This document shows positions 1 to 13,106 of a DNA stretch of 64,000 bases, one piece after another. Each line of letters opens with the position of its first letter. The stretch's first letter is position 1. Source of the DNA: Istiophorus platypterus (Eukaryota > Chordata > Actinopteri > Istiophoriformes > Istiophoridae); NCBI GenBank assembly GCA_016859345.1, contig CM029112.1, positions 10,754,589-10,818,588 on the forward strand, given 5' to 3'. Under the pieces are notes generated by a model. It was not told the DNA's origin. It worked only from the letters and a program-made list of their open reading frames with translations, and searched no databases. The translations under genes and the position numbers were made by a program.

Positions 1-1674
1 ATGGAGTAGTGTGTTCTGAGTCCCTCCCACTACTGACAGAAGGCTGATCTACTGATTAATTTATAACAGAGATGAGTGTTTCTGTTACAGAGGGAAGAGG
101 TGTGACTGAACATTTCTGTATTTGCATGTAGAGAATGTACTTGTAGTCTTTATGTAAATTTGATTTAAAATTTTTTTAAAGAACCTAATGTCTTTAATAC
201 AGTAAATTATACTCATCTAAACATGATTTCAACACTGAATGTTGGGTTCATAGTTCATGCAGGCATAGGACTGCATCACATCTTCTGACCCATAGCACTT
301 GTGTTTCCTGTTGTCCCATGTTAAAAACCCTCGCTGAACAACAGAAAACGTGACTCCACTTTATTTAAAGCTACAGAATGCGAGTACCAGGAAATCGAGC
401 TTGTGCTAGGATGAGACTCAAAAGCAAACAACTCAAAAGCACACTCCCATCCCTCCCTCTCCCTACTCCATTATTCTCCACCAAGCCCCCCTCCTATATC
501 TGATGGTCTTTATGCATCTGTCTGTCACTTGTTTCCATCTTCTATATGTTTTTTTAATCTATACATATATATAAAGTCTGTTATAGGATTCTTGACTGAT
601 TTCTCCATTATCCTCGCTCTTGCCTGCCAGTGTGTCTGCCAGCCTGCCTTCTCTGAGTGGGTGCAATTAAAGTGCCAGGCGACATCATGCCAGCAAGTGG
701 CAGTAATGTTTTTTCTGCTATGAATTATGAACCGAATTAAGAAGAAATAAGACTCACAATGAGAAGTAGAGGCAATGTCGGACACAAAAACAAGGACTCT
801 TAGTCATGTTCTACATGTACAGCATATGTGAACTTGGGCATTTTGCATGTCACTAATTGACCTGTTCTGACTAGTTCTATAATTATGGGCAAGCTTGGCC
901 CAGCCCTTAGTCAATTAAAAGCTGTCAAGTCTTCAGCAATGCTTGAATGACCGTTTGTCCAAGTCTGTGTACGTGTGCACATGCAAACTTGTGAGTGTGT
1001 ATGTATAGGGTGGAGGTTCATTTCTACCCAGGAGGATGTTTGCAATTAATGAAAAGCAGCTTTGCCACCTGCCGCCCTAATGTCACAGGGATCCAGAGAG
1101 GTGAGCCCTGAGGAGCATCATGAATATTTAACCACGGTATGAAAGAGGTGAGGACTGAGTTGACGAAATATGGGAGTACTCCAAGATGAAGCTGATGAGA
1201 GACCAAGATATTAAAGAGCCATAAAGCAAGGGGGAGATTATTCATCAGGTGATGCAGAAGATACAAAAGAAGGGCGACAGGTGCATGGAGCGAGTGTCCC
1301 ATAGATGTGGAAATTGGTTTTATTAAAAATAACAATATTAGAGTCTTACTGGGTCCTAAGAGTATATTATGTTTTCCATTTCTAAATTATTGTGTTTAAT
1401 TTCCTTTTATAGCTAAATAATTTATTCTAGTATCACCTCTCAAACTTATTTCACAGAAAAACTGTAAAAGTTACTGTTCACGTAGATAAACTGGCAGATA
1501 AAAGCAAAGAGAATTTGCTTTTAAACTGTAAGCAAAAGCTTTCAGGCCATTAAAACAACTACCAAAAAAGGCAATTTACCCATGTTCAAATACAGTATAA
1601 TGCAATTTTGTTCCCCCGGTTTTTCGCTCAAAAGTCAAATTCCATAATGCATCATGGGTTGCACAATGTGCTCA

Positions 1675-2038
1675 TTAAAGGTGCCCCGTGGAGACTTCCC
1701 TATAACCAAAAGTTAGGTTTACAGTCAGTGTTACTCACTAAAAATCACTCTGGGTATCCTTGAGGTCAATCAAACATGCGGAACATATTTTTCTATGTTG
1801 TGAACATGTTTACTGTCGTGCAAGCTACCTGCCTGCCTTTGTGGGTGCACTGCAGCATATCTTACCACATAACCGCACAGTTGAATAGTGCAAAGCCATT
1901 CACAAGACTGCAAATCAAGCATGCACACACATGCGCGTCCTCGCTCCCATCCGAGGGACAAACAAAACGGGATACCGCCGATAAAAAAGCTGTCCCATAG
2001 CACTACTAGTGGTCAAGACCTCCACTGGGTACCTTTAA
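1675..2038. mobile_element. Complete MITE with TTAA ends
   Basis: The left end (TTAAAGGTGCCCCGTGGAG, 1,675-1,693) and the reverse complement of the right end (TTAAAGGTACCCAGTGGAG, from 2,038 backwards) match at 17 of 19 bases. Both begin with TTAA, which suggests a TTAA target duplication as made by piggyBac- or Kolobok-type transposases. The interior is 326 bp with no transposase reading frame, so this is a non-autonomous element. The superfamily assignment is inference from TTAA alone. Confidence 0.75.
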
Positions 2039-2498
2039 GTAAACATTAGCAGTCAGTGCAGGCTTCACAAAACTGAATTCAATTATAACACTCAATTCTC
2101 CAGATGCAATGAACACATGGGGACATCAGAGTGGATTTCACACATCAGTGGCCGGACTGAGCAGACAGAAAGTTCCTTGAATGTACCATTCTTCATTGTT
2201 TACAGTTCTGTACTAGGAAATTGGGACTTTGAGGTTTGCATAGATTAGTGTGGTCTGCATTTCTCACTGTATAGTACTGAGAAGGGGGTGCATCATTTCA
2301 GGAAATGGGTCTCAGCAGTTGAGAAAGACTGTAATAAATCTTTGCAGCATATGCGTTGGCAGATATTCGTTGGAGAAGTCTGTGATGATACTAGACCAAA
2401 ATAAATGAAGTGCTTCTCAGAGAAAAATGAGAGGGAGGGCAGAGTGGAGAGAGGCATTTTTAGTTTAGCCATGTTCATAGTGACTGTGCTTTCACTGC

Positions 2499-2510
2499 GT
2501 GTGTTTGTGT

Positions 2511-2571
<61 letters not shown>
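2499..2571. repeat. (TG)n microsatellite
   Basis: Nearly pure TG dinucleotide array with two interruptions near its left end, inside the rab26 upstream intron. Confidence 0.95.
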
Positions 2572-2573
<2 letters not shown>

Positions 2574-2842
2574 ATTGAAATTGAAGGACAGGCAAGAAAT
2601 GTTGGAGTTCCAGCCAACAGCGTGCCCCCAAAGCCTGCTCTGTCGCTTGAATCAGCCACATTATTCACCACCACACAGTGTCACAACAAACACACAACCA
2701 TGCACTGTTGTGTTGCCATTGTGATTTGTATCAGGCCAATGTGTGAAAAGATCCGGGGAAGGAGCTTCAGAGAGGTCAAGGCTTTGCCCCTTACAGTATT
2801 CAACAGAAAAATGGATCTGCGATAAAGCATCAGAAAATGGTG

Positions 2843-2843
<1 letters not shown>

Positions 2844-2883
<40 letters not shown>

Positions 2884-2902
2884 TGTGTGTGTGTGTGTGT
2901 GT
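2844..2902. repeat. (TG)n microsatellite
   Basis: TG array broken once by a TC step near 2,883. It lies about 270 bp from the previous TG array, so both could fall in one amplicon. Confidence 0.95.
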
Positions 2903-3927
2903 ACAGCCTAAAGGCTTGTTTGGATCCCAGCAACAGTCTGCGTTGGTGTGAGCCTGTTGCAACAGGTTAGAGGTAAAATATCAAATACAAAGCAGTGGCT
3001 TTAATCTGAAACATGGACTGATCCGGGTAAATCGGTACGCCTGCTTTTTAGAACAGTCCTTTGGATATGAATTTTTTAGGCTTTACTCCCTGTGAAGCGC
3101 AATTTAGGAAAATGAGGCACGGAAATAGTCAATCAACACAATGCCATAAGGATGCCACATGGTGTTTTATCTGGATTTTGTTCTTGAATATATGTACAGT
3201 TTAACCAATGCTATATAGTATCAGATCATGTGCGAATGCAAAGAACATCTAGGACCAATTTAAATAGTTTGTTTTGGTTTGTTCTGTTTTTTTATTGTGG
3301 TCCTCTGCAGCAGCACTCCTGCTCTCCGAGTGCCATGGTCTCACAGAAACGATTGAACAAGCCTGCATTCTGCAGCAGTGCAGTCGCTGGTCTGAAACGG
3401 CCCAAAAGTCCAACGCTCTTTCGGATAATTCCCCATCTTTAACTTCACCAAGTCAACCAAGTGAGGAGGGGTCCAGCTTTTACACTGACTGCACAGTCAA
3501 AAGTGTTGTGAGGAGGCAGACTTTGCTTTTTCAATCATAGCTGTGACTGACGAGCGTTAAACGTTCCTTCTTAGCCCTACACATCCTCCCGAAACTCTTG
3601 AAAGGGGGTCAAATTAAAAATCTGTTATATTTGTAGTTATGTTCATTTGTTTGAACAACGTCACTGTTTCCCTATAAGTTAAGCAAAGAGACAGCTTTCA
3701 CCAGCCAAAATCATGGTTACCACAGGAGGTAACTGCTAAGTATAGCCCATCGATGAATGAATCCCATAGTGTCTCTAGGTTGCATCATCTATGTGTCTTG
3801 TATAATGTGATTTATTGTGCTGTCTTCATCACCAGGAGAATATCCAGGGCACCTTAACTGAAAGTATTTGTAAAAGAGTTTCTTGTGGTTTGAAAGTGCT
3901 GACAAGGCTATATCCAGGATATTCAGA

Positions 3928-4005
3928 AGAGGAGAGGAGAGGAGAGGAGAGGAGAGGAGAGGAGAGGAGAGGAGAGGAGAGGAGAGGAGAGGAGAGGAGA
4001 GGAGG
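3928..4005. repeat. (AGGAG)n pentanucleotide array
   Basis: About 15 uninterrupted copies of a purine-only 5-bp unit. All purines fall on one strand, a composition that can adopt triplex-type structures. Confidence 0.95.
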
Positions 4006-6981
4006 ACCTATTTGTAAGGTTATGTATTATTAACAATGTCTGAAGTTAACGGCCATTTCCCATTTTTAAAAAAATGATATATCTGTAATCAGCCTTTTAA
4101 ATATCAATAAGGAGGTGCCTGTGGCATATGCATGGCATTATAAAGATTCCACTTCACACAACACCACAACAAAAGTAACCTAAAAATTACACTAAGACAA
4201 TAATAACAGGCTACTCATGATCGCAGGCTACTGGCATCTTACCCATAGCAGTAGGTACAGCCATAGCTCTTACCCTGGTAAGTACATGAGAGAATCTTCT
4301 TTTGAACCTTCTGATTCAATCCATTGGCATCCAATTACATGCCCACTTGATACTAAGGTACGTCAGACACATCTCGTACAGGAACTGGCCAAAATTTGAA
4401 TTTGTAAAAGACAACTTTGACCTGAGATTCAGCAGGATGGGAGATAAAGGCAGATATAGAGGGGGGGACTGTGGCGAGAAGGGGGAGTGATTTTTTTCCT
4501 GGTTAACATAATCATCTCCCAACGTCCCTGAAAACCAGATGATAAAACACGTGCCTCTCTGTAGCAAACAGGGAGCACGAAGGGGCTGAGTGTTTTTGTA
4601 CAGTATGCGAGTTTGTGTGCATATGTCTGTGTCAGCATGACTTAGAAAACCTGACAGCCGGGAGTTTGGTTGAATGCAGAGTTGAGAACTCTGCCTCTAT
4701 ATCCTCGCCCCGAGTTTCTTCAGTTTATTGCCCCCAACGCTCTGATTTCTGACATGCATGTTGAGGCCTTCGGGGCAAAAGGAGAGACATTGAGGAACAG
4801 TGCCATATAGGCTCTTTCTCATTACTCTTACCAATACTGCTAATTTGTCTCATACACAGCCTTTTTGTGGCCATCATGCTCCTGTTCTTTGCCTCACACC
4901 TCTGCCATTAATGTTTTATTGGCTCACACTTCACAGGCCCCTCTGAAAGCTCCTCATACATTTGTAATTTATGATCCCTCAGAAGTACTTTTAGAGTCAT
5001 TCTGTACCCACTGTACCTTCTCCCTCACGTACCTTTGGGGGAAAAAGATAGGCATAAAAATGGCTGACATCCACTGTCTGGCTGGTAAGTAGAGCAGTTT
5101 GTATTTGAAGATGTTTTCTGGTCAGAGGGCTCAGGTACTTGAAACTGACCGGAAGGTGTCGCAAAATTCTCAGCAACCCCTTTGTAAACTGAGAGCAAAT
5201 CGTCCCTAAACAGAACAGAGCTGTATCAGCTTGAAAGATGTTGAGGCCTGAGTGAGTTTTGAAAGTAAAGTGGAGATGTAGCTGGAAGTGTCAATGAGAT
5301 TCTTTATTCTACAAAACCTTAATTCCCCATCTTCCACAGCAGACTCACTTGAATAAGATACTTTTTATCAGTCCACACTCTCAGAGCTTGTTAAATCTAT
5401 GTTGTTATCTCCTGTTCTTGCAGACTTCAAGTACTTTCCTCTTAACAAATCCAACACAATTATTTGTGTAATCAACCCTGACTAACAACCGAAAATCCCC
5501 ACCACACCGTGATCATGAGCCTCTTTTTCTGGGTCACTACATATTTATGAAGCCTCCAAGCACATTGTGGGTTGTTTTTAGTGACAACAACAACATGGGG
5601 GGAGTCTTTTGAGACTCTGATTGCTATCAGAGCGCACTTATAAACTAGCTTGCAGGTCGACTTGCCCGTAAATATGTATGAGATTCCTCCTTTGTGACTC
5701 AGGAAGAGGTAAATCAACCGAACACATCAACAAAGGGCTGTATCTATTTCTAAATGCTCTGATGGCAGATTAGCATCTTGTCGAGGATGAACATCTTCTG
5801 TTTCTCTTCTGGGATCAGTAGAATTAGAAAGTCAGCAGTGACTTTCAAGAAAAAATCAGATGGGACAATTATAGGGGGAAGCTTTGAGAATGAAGTAATC
5901 CATACTGCCATATTGGGAGGCCTGTATGTGGGTCACTGAGGGACATCTTGACCTCCTCTTTTCTGCAGCAGCCACTAGCTCATAGAAAATGGGAATGCAT
6001 GTGGTGAAACTGATGTACTAATGTGAATGTTGCATCAGCCTCAGCTGTACTTTCTGTTCATTTTAGCAAACGGTTGTATACTTACATGCTAAGTCTGGTA
6101 CAAGCAAAAATACAAATCGTTTCCCTGTTTCTCGAAAGTGAGGATTTACGGCTTTTCTTTGCAATAAATGATAAAAAATGGAATATCTTTGAGCTGATAA
6201 AAAGAGGATTTTGGAGACGTTACCTTCGGCTTAGGGAAATTATGATGTGCATTTATCACTATTTTCTGAGTAAACAAAATTTTTATCAAGAAAATAGCCT
6301 GCAAATTAAAATGATAATGAAAATAAATCATCAGTTGTATACCTAATTTTCTCCATAAATAGGGAAGCGCTGAAAGTGTAGCATAGATCAATACGCCATA
6401 CTGCTCCTCGTGTAATGCCGATCAATGAGGTGAAGGGCTCCCCTCTATGGTCAACATATATTAACTTAAACCAATTCCTTTCATCATTTAAACTGAAGTT
6501 AATTTAATGGCAGGTTGTTTAACCTTTATGCACTCGGCTCCCATGGTAGAGTCAACCTCTGACCCGGGAAACTGCAAGTCCATTTGACTGAGCTTCACTC
6601 TGCTGTGTGGCGGAGCAGATCGAAGTTGAGATCAGAGGAATATCTCCCTAAGAATGAAAAGACGGAGGTGGGCGAAGAGGGCCGAGTGGTTTAATCCTCT
6701 GGAGGAAAAGAGGCGAGGCTTCATCAAAGGGGGCCAAAGGGAGGCGGAGACATGCAGTATTGATGGAGAGAGGAGAGGAGAGTGTGGTGGGTAGATGAGA
6801 GGAAGAGACTGATAAGACAGGTGTCTGACCACAAACACACACGTACTGACACACGCTTGCACACACACGCACACGCACATAACCAAGGTTGTTTCTTCGT
6901 TACACTGAAAAAGTTATTGCTGGTTGGGAAAATGCTTAAATTTCGGCACTGTCACTTATGATGTCTTGTTATCATTTCCAG

Positions 6982-7023
6982 AATAAAGTCCTGAACATTG
7001 ATGGAGTCAAGGTGAAACTCCAG
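6982..7023 (+). CDS. rab26: rab26 exon, beta2-beta3 segment
   Basis: Encodes NKVLNIDGVKVKLQ in 14 whole codons, between acceptor TTTCCAG and donor GTAAGAG. Rab26 has a very similar block just before WDTAGQ. Confidence 0.9.
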
Positions 7024-10000
7024 GTAAGAGATTCAATTTACCCTGACAATCATTTCAAAACAGACTCTATCGAAATTTGATATATGTTATGAAAAAGAAA
7101 TGTATCAGCTGGATAGGACTGAAGCTCTACCTCCTGCAGCATTGTAGCCACCTGTCAGACCCTGTTCCCAACCTCTCCTGTCTTCTTAGTTCTACGATAA
7201 AACCCCTGATAACAATATTATTGCACACGATAAAATAATACACTGTCTTTGGCCTTATTTTGTGAGGATGATCAGTGACCTGGACATAAAAAGCTGCTGA
7301 AAGATAATCAGATTTTATAAATCTCCACGAATAGTTTCCATTCATTTTCTTCCGTTCTCCACGGTTCATTCACTATTTTGAGAACTGGCGCCCATACTGA
7401 GAACCACTCAGCATCTTTGTATGTTTAATGTTTCTGTCAAACATACAACACGTGAACAATCCCTAATGATCTAAATTAGGAGTTGACAGAGCCTGATGGA
7501 GTGGGCCTTTGGTCTGTGATGTAGTCACTCGGGGTCAGTTTACAGAGCAGCCTGTAGCCTACAAACACACAGAGAGAGTTATTGTTCCCGCCTGTAATTG
7601 CCATTCTTCATTACTGCCCCTTGGACCCTGGGGGACGGTTCCCTCAGGGGGCGATCAGGAGGCAGCGCCGGCATCAAAGCCGGCATGTCTCAGAGAGAGT
7701 AAATTGGTTGGGTATGCAAAAGGGAATCGTGACGCCCGCATCCGAACAGGTTCGGGGGGCCCGAAAAAAAATGCTGAGAAAAGAAGGGAGGAAGGGAATA
7801 TTGTTCATATAAAGAAACAAGTGAGGGGTGAAGCTTGTAGAGGTCTACTAGAGGGACGGGAGAATATTTAATTGCCATTGGAACCAAATAGAAAAAAACG
7901 GTTTTGCCTGATGGAAAAAAAAGAAGTATTTAATTAGCCTTATTCCACTGCTGTTGAACAATGGGATGGTTGACGTTGAACAAAGTTGATTTACTTTCAG
8001 TATCATGATCTGGACAAAGCTAAAAATTAGAAAGGATTTAAATAAATAAAAGCAAAGCGAAGATATTAAGTATGACCAAAGCACTGGTTAATTAGTACTT
8101 AATACAATACACTATAAGTGCAGTGCATGAGTTGTGAGTATGAGCTGCAGTAATCCATATTTTTATACTAACGATAGATAAAATTATTATGTGTAACATT
8201 GGGTCAAATCCAAACCCTCAGAGAATAATGACCGAACTCTACATTTCCCCACAGCTCTACAGACCATTTTAGCATCTTTCAGCTCGTTTTTTTATTTTTC
8301 ATGGCCTGCAATTTACATTTTTTGTTCAATTGTACCGCCCTCTTCAACAGAGAAAAAATAAAAACTCTGATAGACCCATTTAATTCTACCAAACAGAAAC
8401 AAGCTGATGAACAGACTGGGGCATTTGGCAGCAAAAGAGCTGGTGGACAGTAACACAGCTGCACATAAATCCTAATGCTGCTCGATGTCTGCCAGATGTG
8501 TACATAAGCAAGCCTTTACACATTAGCCTTAACAACCTCACTGTGATATGTAAGTGTTGTGTTTAAAGCTTAATACGCTGCCCCAAGTGACGAAAAAAAA
8601 CAAAAAAAACAATGAATGAACAATGAACAACGAACATGAATGTACCTTTAAGCACGGATCTTTTTCAGTGTTGAACTGAGAAGACAGCGGACTCCTCAGT
8701 AGTCCTCTTCAATCTCGACTCCAGATTTCCAGACTCATCCAGTTTGACACCAGTAAATGAAAGGGATGGTTTTAACAATGGGCTACAGCAAACTGAAGAC
8801 TTGTTAAAAAGACAGAAACCTCTCTCTACTCAGTGATCACCTTCCTCTCTCATTCTCTGCAGATCTGGGACACAGCTGGACAGGAGCGGTTCCGTAGTGT
8901 CACTCATGCCTACTACCGTGACGCCCATGGTGAGAAACTCATACATAAACACACTGGAATACAGGTGTGGGACTGTTGTAACACAGATTTACCTGTTTCT
9001 TAGTTGAAAAGCTATCATTTTACGTTGTGACCCATCAGGCACTCAACATGCAACAGTGATGGGTGTGAGTATGGATATGACTGTTTGTGTGTGTGTGTGT
9101 GTGTGAGTATGAGTGTGGGCATGACCCACTACATGCATACATGAGTGGATTAGTGAGTGCAAATGATCTGTGTCTGTGTATTATCCTCATTATGCATGTC
9201 ATGGTTTGGCGGTCAGTCTGCTTAATTACAGCAGGATTTATTTGCGTCTGTCTCCTGAAGGAAACGGACACTGGAGGACTTTTAACGGGGCCAGTTTCAG
9301 GCAAAACAACCGGGAGCGAATCTTTCTCTGGAAACTCGGATCTTACATCTTTGGAGTATAGCCTTATGTATCTTTGTGTAAGGATTTGCAGTTACTCTTC
9401 CATTAAACTATTAGCATATCACAGGATGAGTTCAGCTCGTTGCTCTACAGAGCACGGTGTACGTCAAGGATGCAAGGATGTCCACACATCATAATTATCA
9501 GAGATGTGACCTTTTTGAATGCTGATCCCCTTCTCACTTGTCTGCCCTAAGAGCTGGACTGAGAGAAGAATTAAAAATAGGTAGAATTAGGAATAAAGTA
9601 GGATCCGAACATGAAATTGTATTGGTTATCTTTCATAAAAATGAAAATTAAGAAAAAAAAATGCTTTTTTCCTGCCTAATTGCGGTGAACGCAGAAGAGC
9701 TGTGTCATCGCTTGACCACACATGTAGATGCCGAGCCGATAAATGCTGCTGACTGCGATTCACTGCAACTTTGTCTAAACTGAACAAACGCCTGTTTCAG
9801 CAACAGACTGTCAGTGAGCGTTTGAGGTCTCCGAAGTCCTGCACAGAAGCTACAGCGGTTTCCCCAGCTTTCAGTATTTTGTTCAAACAAAAGCACACAC
9901 ATTTTGATCTGCCCGCTTGTTTTGACACTGTGTGCACTTTTGACTCTCAGTCTCGGTGAGCCTGCCGGAACCTCTGAAAACAAACCCAAGTTTCCATCTG

Positions 10001-13000
10001 TAAAGAAAACTTTTTTTTGTTCCTTTTTTTTCCCTGACAGCCAACTAATTATCTAACACAGTGACTTTTTTCACTGCTTAAAGCTGCACCGAACATGTGT
10101 CCACATCAAAGTATCTCTGTGAAAAGGCCGGCTGACCTTGGGCCAAACCACAGACCAAACTTTATGAATCTTGGAAAAAATGAACCAATAATTGTCATTG
10201 AGAATGGTGCTTATTTTTCTGTGGAATTTGAGAGTCATATTTTCATGTTCGGTAGCACTTAATTCTTAATGACCATAATGCAATTAAAAGGTTTTAATTA
10301 GGTTATTGATCACTTCCAACTACACAAAGCTGCATCGTGGAGTTTTCTTTGAAATAAAAATAAGTTATGTTTACATTTAGTGTTTCTCAACAAAATTCAT
10401 TGTGTGCATCCTTGAGGTCTGAGAAACACGTTATATGTATTCTTTTCTGATTTTCTTTGTACACAAAATCCTTCATTGTTTACATCAGTGTTTGTTTTAA
10501 ACAGTCTCTATCTCCACTACCTTTGTCGGCTCATCGGTACATTTGTTGGTGCGTTAGTGCCAGCAACCTGCGCTCGGCTGAACATCATGAAACTGGTGAT
10601 AGGATGTGAATCACAATGCCCACGTGCGCGTGTAACTGAATGGACTCATAAGAACATTGCTCAGTAGCGCAACGAGTAGGTAAAACTCGGCAGGGTGACT
10701 TTAAAGAGTATTTTATCACCATGTTGAATAGCACTGGTCCACCGTTTCCATCCACTGCTTTTTATATGCCTATTACCTGCGTTTCATCTCATCCATTAAC
10801 TCCCATATTCAACTGGTTAACCAGCACTAACAACACCAAATCAGTGTTGCAATGGTTAATCTGGTTGACTCCTGTGTTTTATGGCTGTTTAGACTTATCT
10901 TGTAATAAGAGACAACTCTTGACTTGCCTAAAGTAAATAGACAATGTTGCAGAACTAAACCAGAGTCCAGCAACCTATTGCTACAGTTGGCAACAGCAGC
11001 GCTCGCTGCTGTGTTTTGACAAGAAATTAATTGCCAGGTCTGGAACACCTCAAGCTTTTAATAATAAATGATGATAAATTGAGGCCAGGAAGCTGTTCTA
11101 TGTTTAATACCAAAAGCTGCACATGACGTTCTTTTTAAGGTCGCAAAAAGACATGGGACATGTCATGGGTTACCTTAATGCTTTTATGGTTTATTGCTGT
11201 TATATTTAGATGCAGCAAGACTGATGTTTCAGCCACTTGCAGTGACATTATGGTGCAGTAAAGGATTTGCAGGTTGCTCAATTTAGAGAGGTCTGACAGC
11301 AGTACTTTCATGACCTTAAAACCATTACCATACAGCTCCCAAACACACACTCATCCATGAAGCTGAGGCGGAGGATGATAAATGGAGTTAACTGTCGCTG
11401 CCTTAAGCTTTTGGGGGGCTAAAGCAGAGCTGCAGGCAGAGTGAGTCCAGAGCTAAAATGCCAGTGCATCCAGAGAGAGGATGAGTGTGGGAGGGTGGAG
11501 GGACCGTGAGTTAGTAGAGGCTCTGGAAGAGGACACACTGAGAGAGCCATGAAGAGAGGACTATTTTAGATGTTGGTGGATAGTCTGCGTATCTGCTGTG
11601 TGGGAGAAAAAGTGTAAACAGGCATAAGATATTCTCTTTATTTTTGTGTAAAAACAAAATCGGTGTCCTATTTGGTTCCAGTTTTCAGGTCCCTTATCTT
11701 GTTTTAGCATTTTTGTGTATAGTATACTGTGATAAAAAAGAAAACCTGAGGGCTATTTCACAAAAGTAGAATTAACAAATCCCAGATGCAGGAAGAAGTG
11801 AGGCTTGACATAGTCTGGTTAGTAAATCCAGCTTTTTAGGTTTCCCGGAGGCCAGGCCAGGATGAGTAGGTGCAGCTATGTCAAGCCAGGTGTAGCTGAT
11901 CCCAAAACATGCGCGTTCTCAGCGTTTTTTTAAAAGATGTCGTGGGTCGATCAAAGATTTGCTGATGCTGAAACGGACAGGAAGCATGCGCCATGCGTCA
12001 CATCAGGTACAACGCTTCAATTTGATGTCAAATCCTCAATTGTCCAGTCATGTTTGTTCTCTATGAAGAGAAATTCATACATATATTTCCTGAGAAGCTG
12101 AACATGACACACCTTTTTAAGTGTAGGTGCAACTGGTAATGTGGGAAAATGACATGTCATTATTTATTATACTAATAGACTAAATACGAAAGATTCACAC
12201 AAGATCTGTGGTTAGTAAATTTATATTTTTAGACTACCTACGCATTCGGTCAGTCTGCTGTTGTCTGCCACGTCTTTTCTCACTCTTTTCTAATAATGGC
12301 TGTGTTTCCTTTCTTGCAAATAACATGCTTCAGTTCCTCGTAAGCCTCCATCAAAAGATGTTGCTACCTTCAAAACGGTGAAATAAGAAATTATTTTGCA
12401 GGGTTTTAAGCAAATTCTCAACAACAACTGTCTAAGAAAGGCTTAATTTCATCAAAACGTTTGCTGTACTAATCCTGTAATAACTGCAGGCTTCATTAAA
12501 AAAAAACGTTCAAGCTCAAATGCAGATTCAATTATAAAAAGGAAGGGAAATTTAAAAAAAAATGAAAAGCGAAATGTTTGTGTGAGGAAAAGAGTTTAAA
12601 TGTGAAGAAGAGACACAGTCATGGACTCGTCTTTAAGTTTTCTCAGATTCCCACTGTTTTACTTCCCGATGTGTTGTAGTTTTTCTTTTCTTCTTGGTTG
12701 TCCTTGTTTTCAGTGCTTCACCAATTTAGATCTTTCCCCCGTGTTGTGTTGCTTTTCATTGCCGCTGCGGCGCTTCCTTTTCACATCAAGCCTTTTTGTA
12801 TTCAGCACTCGTAATCTATGTTCATGTCTTCATCCACACCTCAATTTCACCGTTCCATTTGTCAGTTAATTTTTGCATATAATGAGACTTGAATTCTTTC
12901 TTTCCAGTGCTCAAAAAGAAAAACAGACGATTTGTATATCTTACCCACTCTACAAATAACAACTGAGGCTGACCATTACAGATAATGAAACATAATTAAT

Positions 13001-13060
13001 TAAAACAAATGTCTTCTGGAGAGGATGCTTAACACATCTGACGAAAAAGGCATGCACCAG

Positions 13061-13106
<46 letters not shown>

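Larger units (their letters stand above)
1..6981. other. Upstream intron sequence of rab26, no exon recognised
   Basis: The first recognisable rab26 exon begins at 6,982 and is internal (it starts after the first conserved Rab motifs), so this stretch should be the preceding intron. I looked for the exon that should carry the phosphate-binding loop and switch I region and did not find it, so the 5' exons probably lie left of the window. The open frames here are short, low in complexity or inside repeats. It contains a TTAA-flanked MITE, two TG microsatellites and one AGGAG array, listed separately. Confidence 0.6.

Noticed and set aside
5040..5090. Possible first exon ending at GTAAGT near 5,085
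   Set aside because: It has an ATG and a good donor, but the peptide does not resemble the Rab26 N-terminus and its phase cannot be tied to the exon at 6,982.
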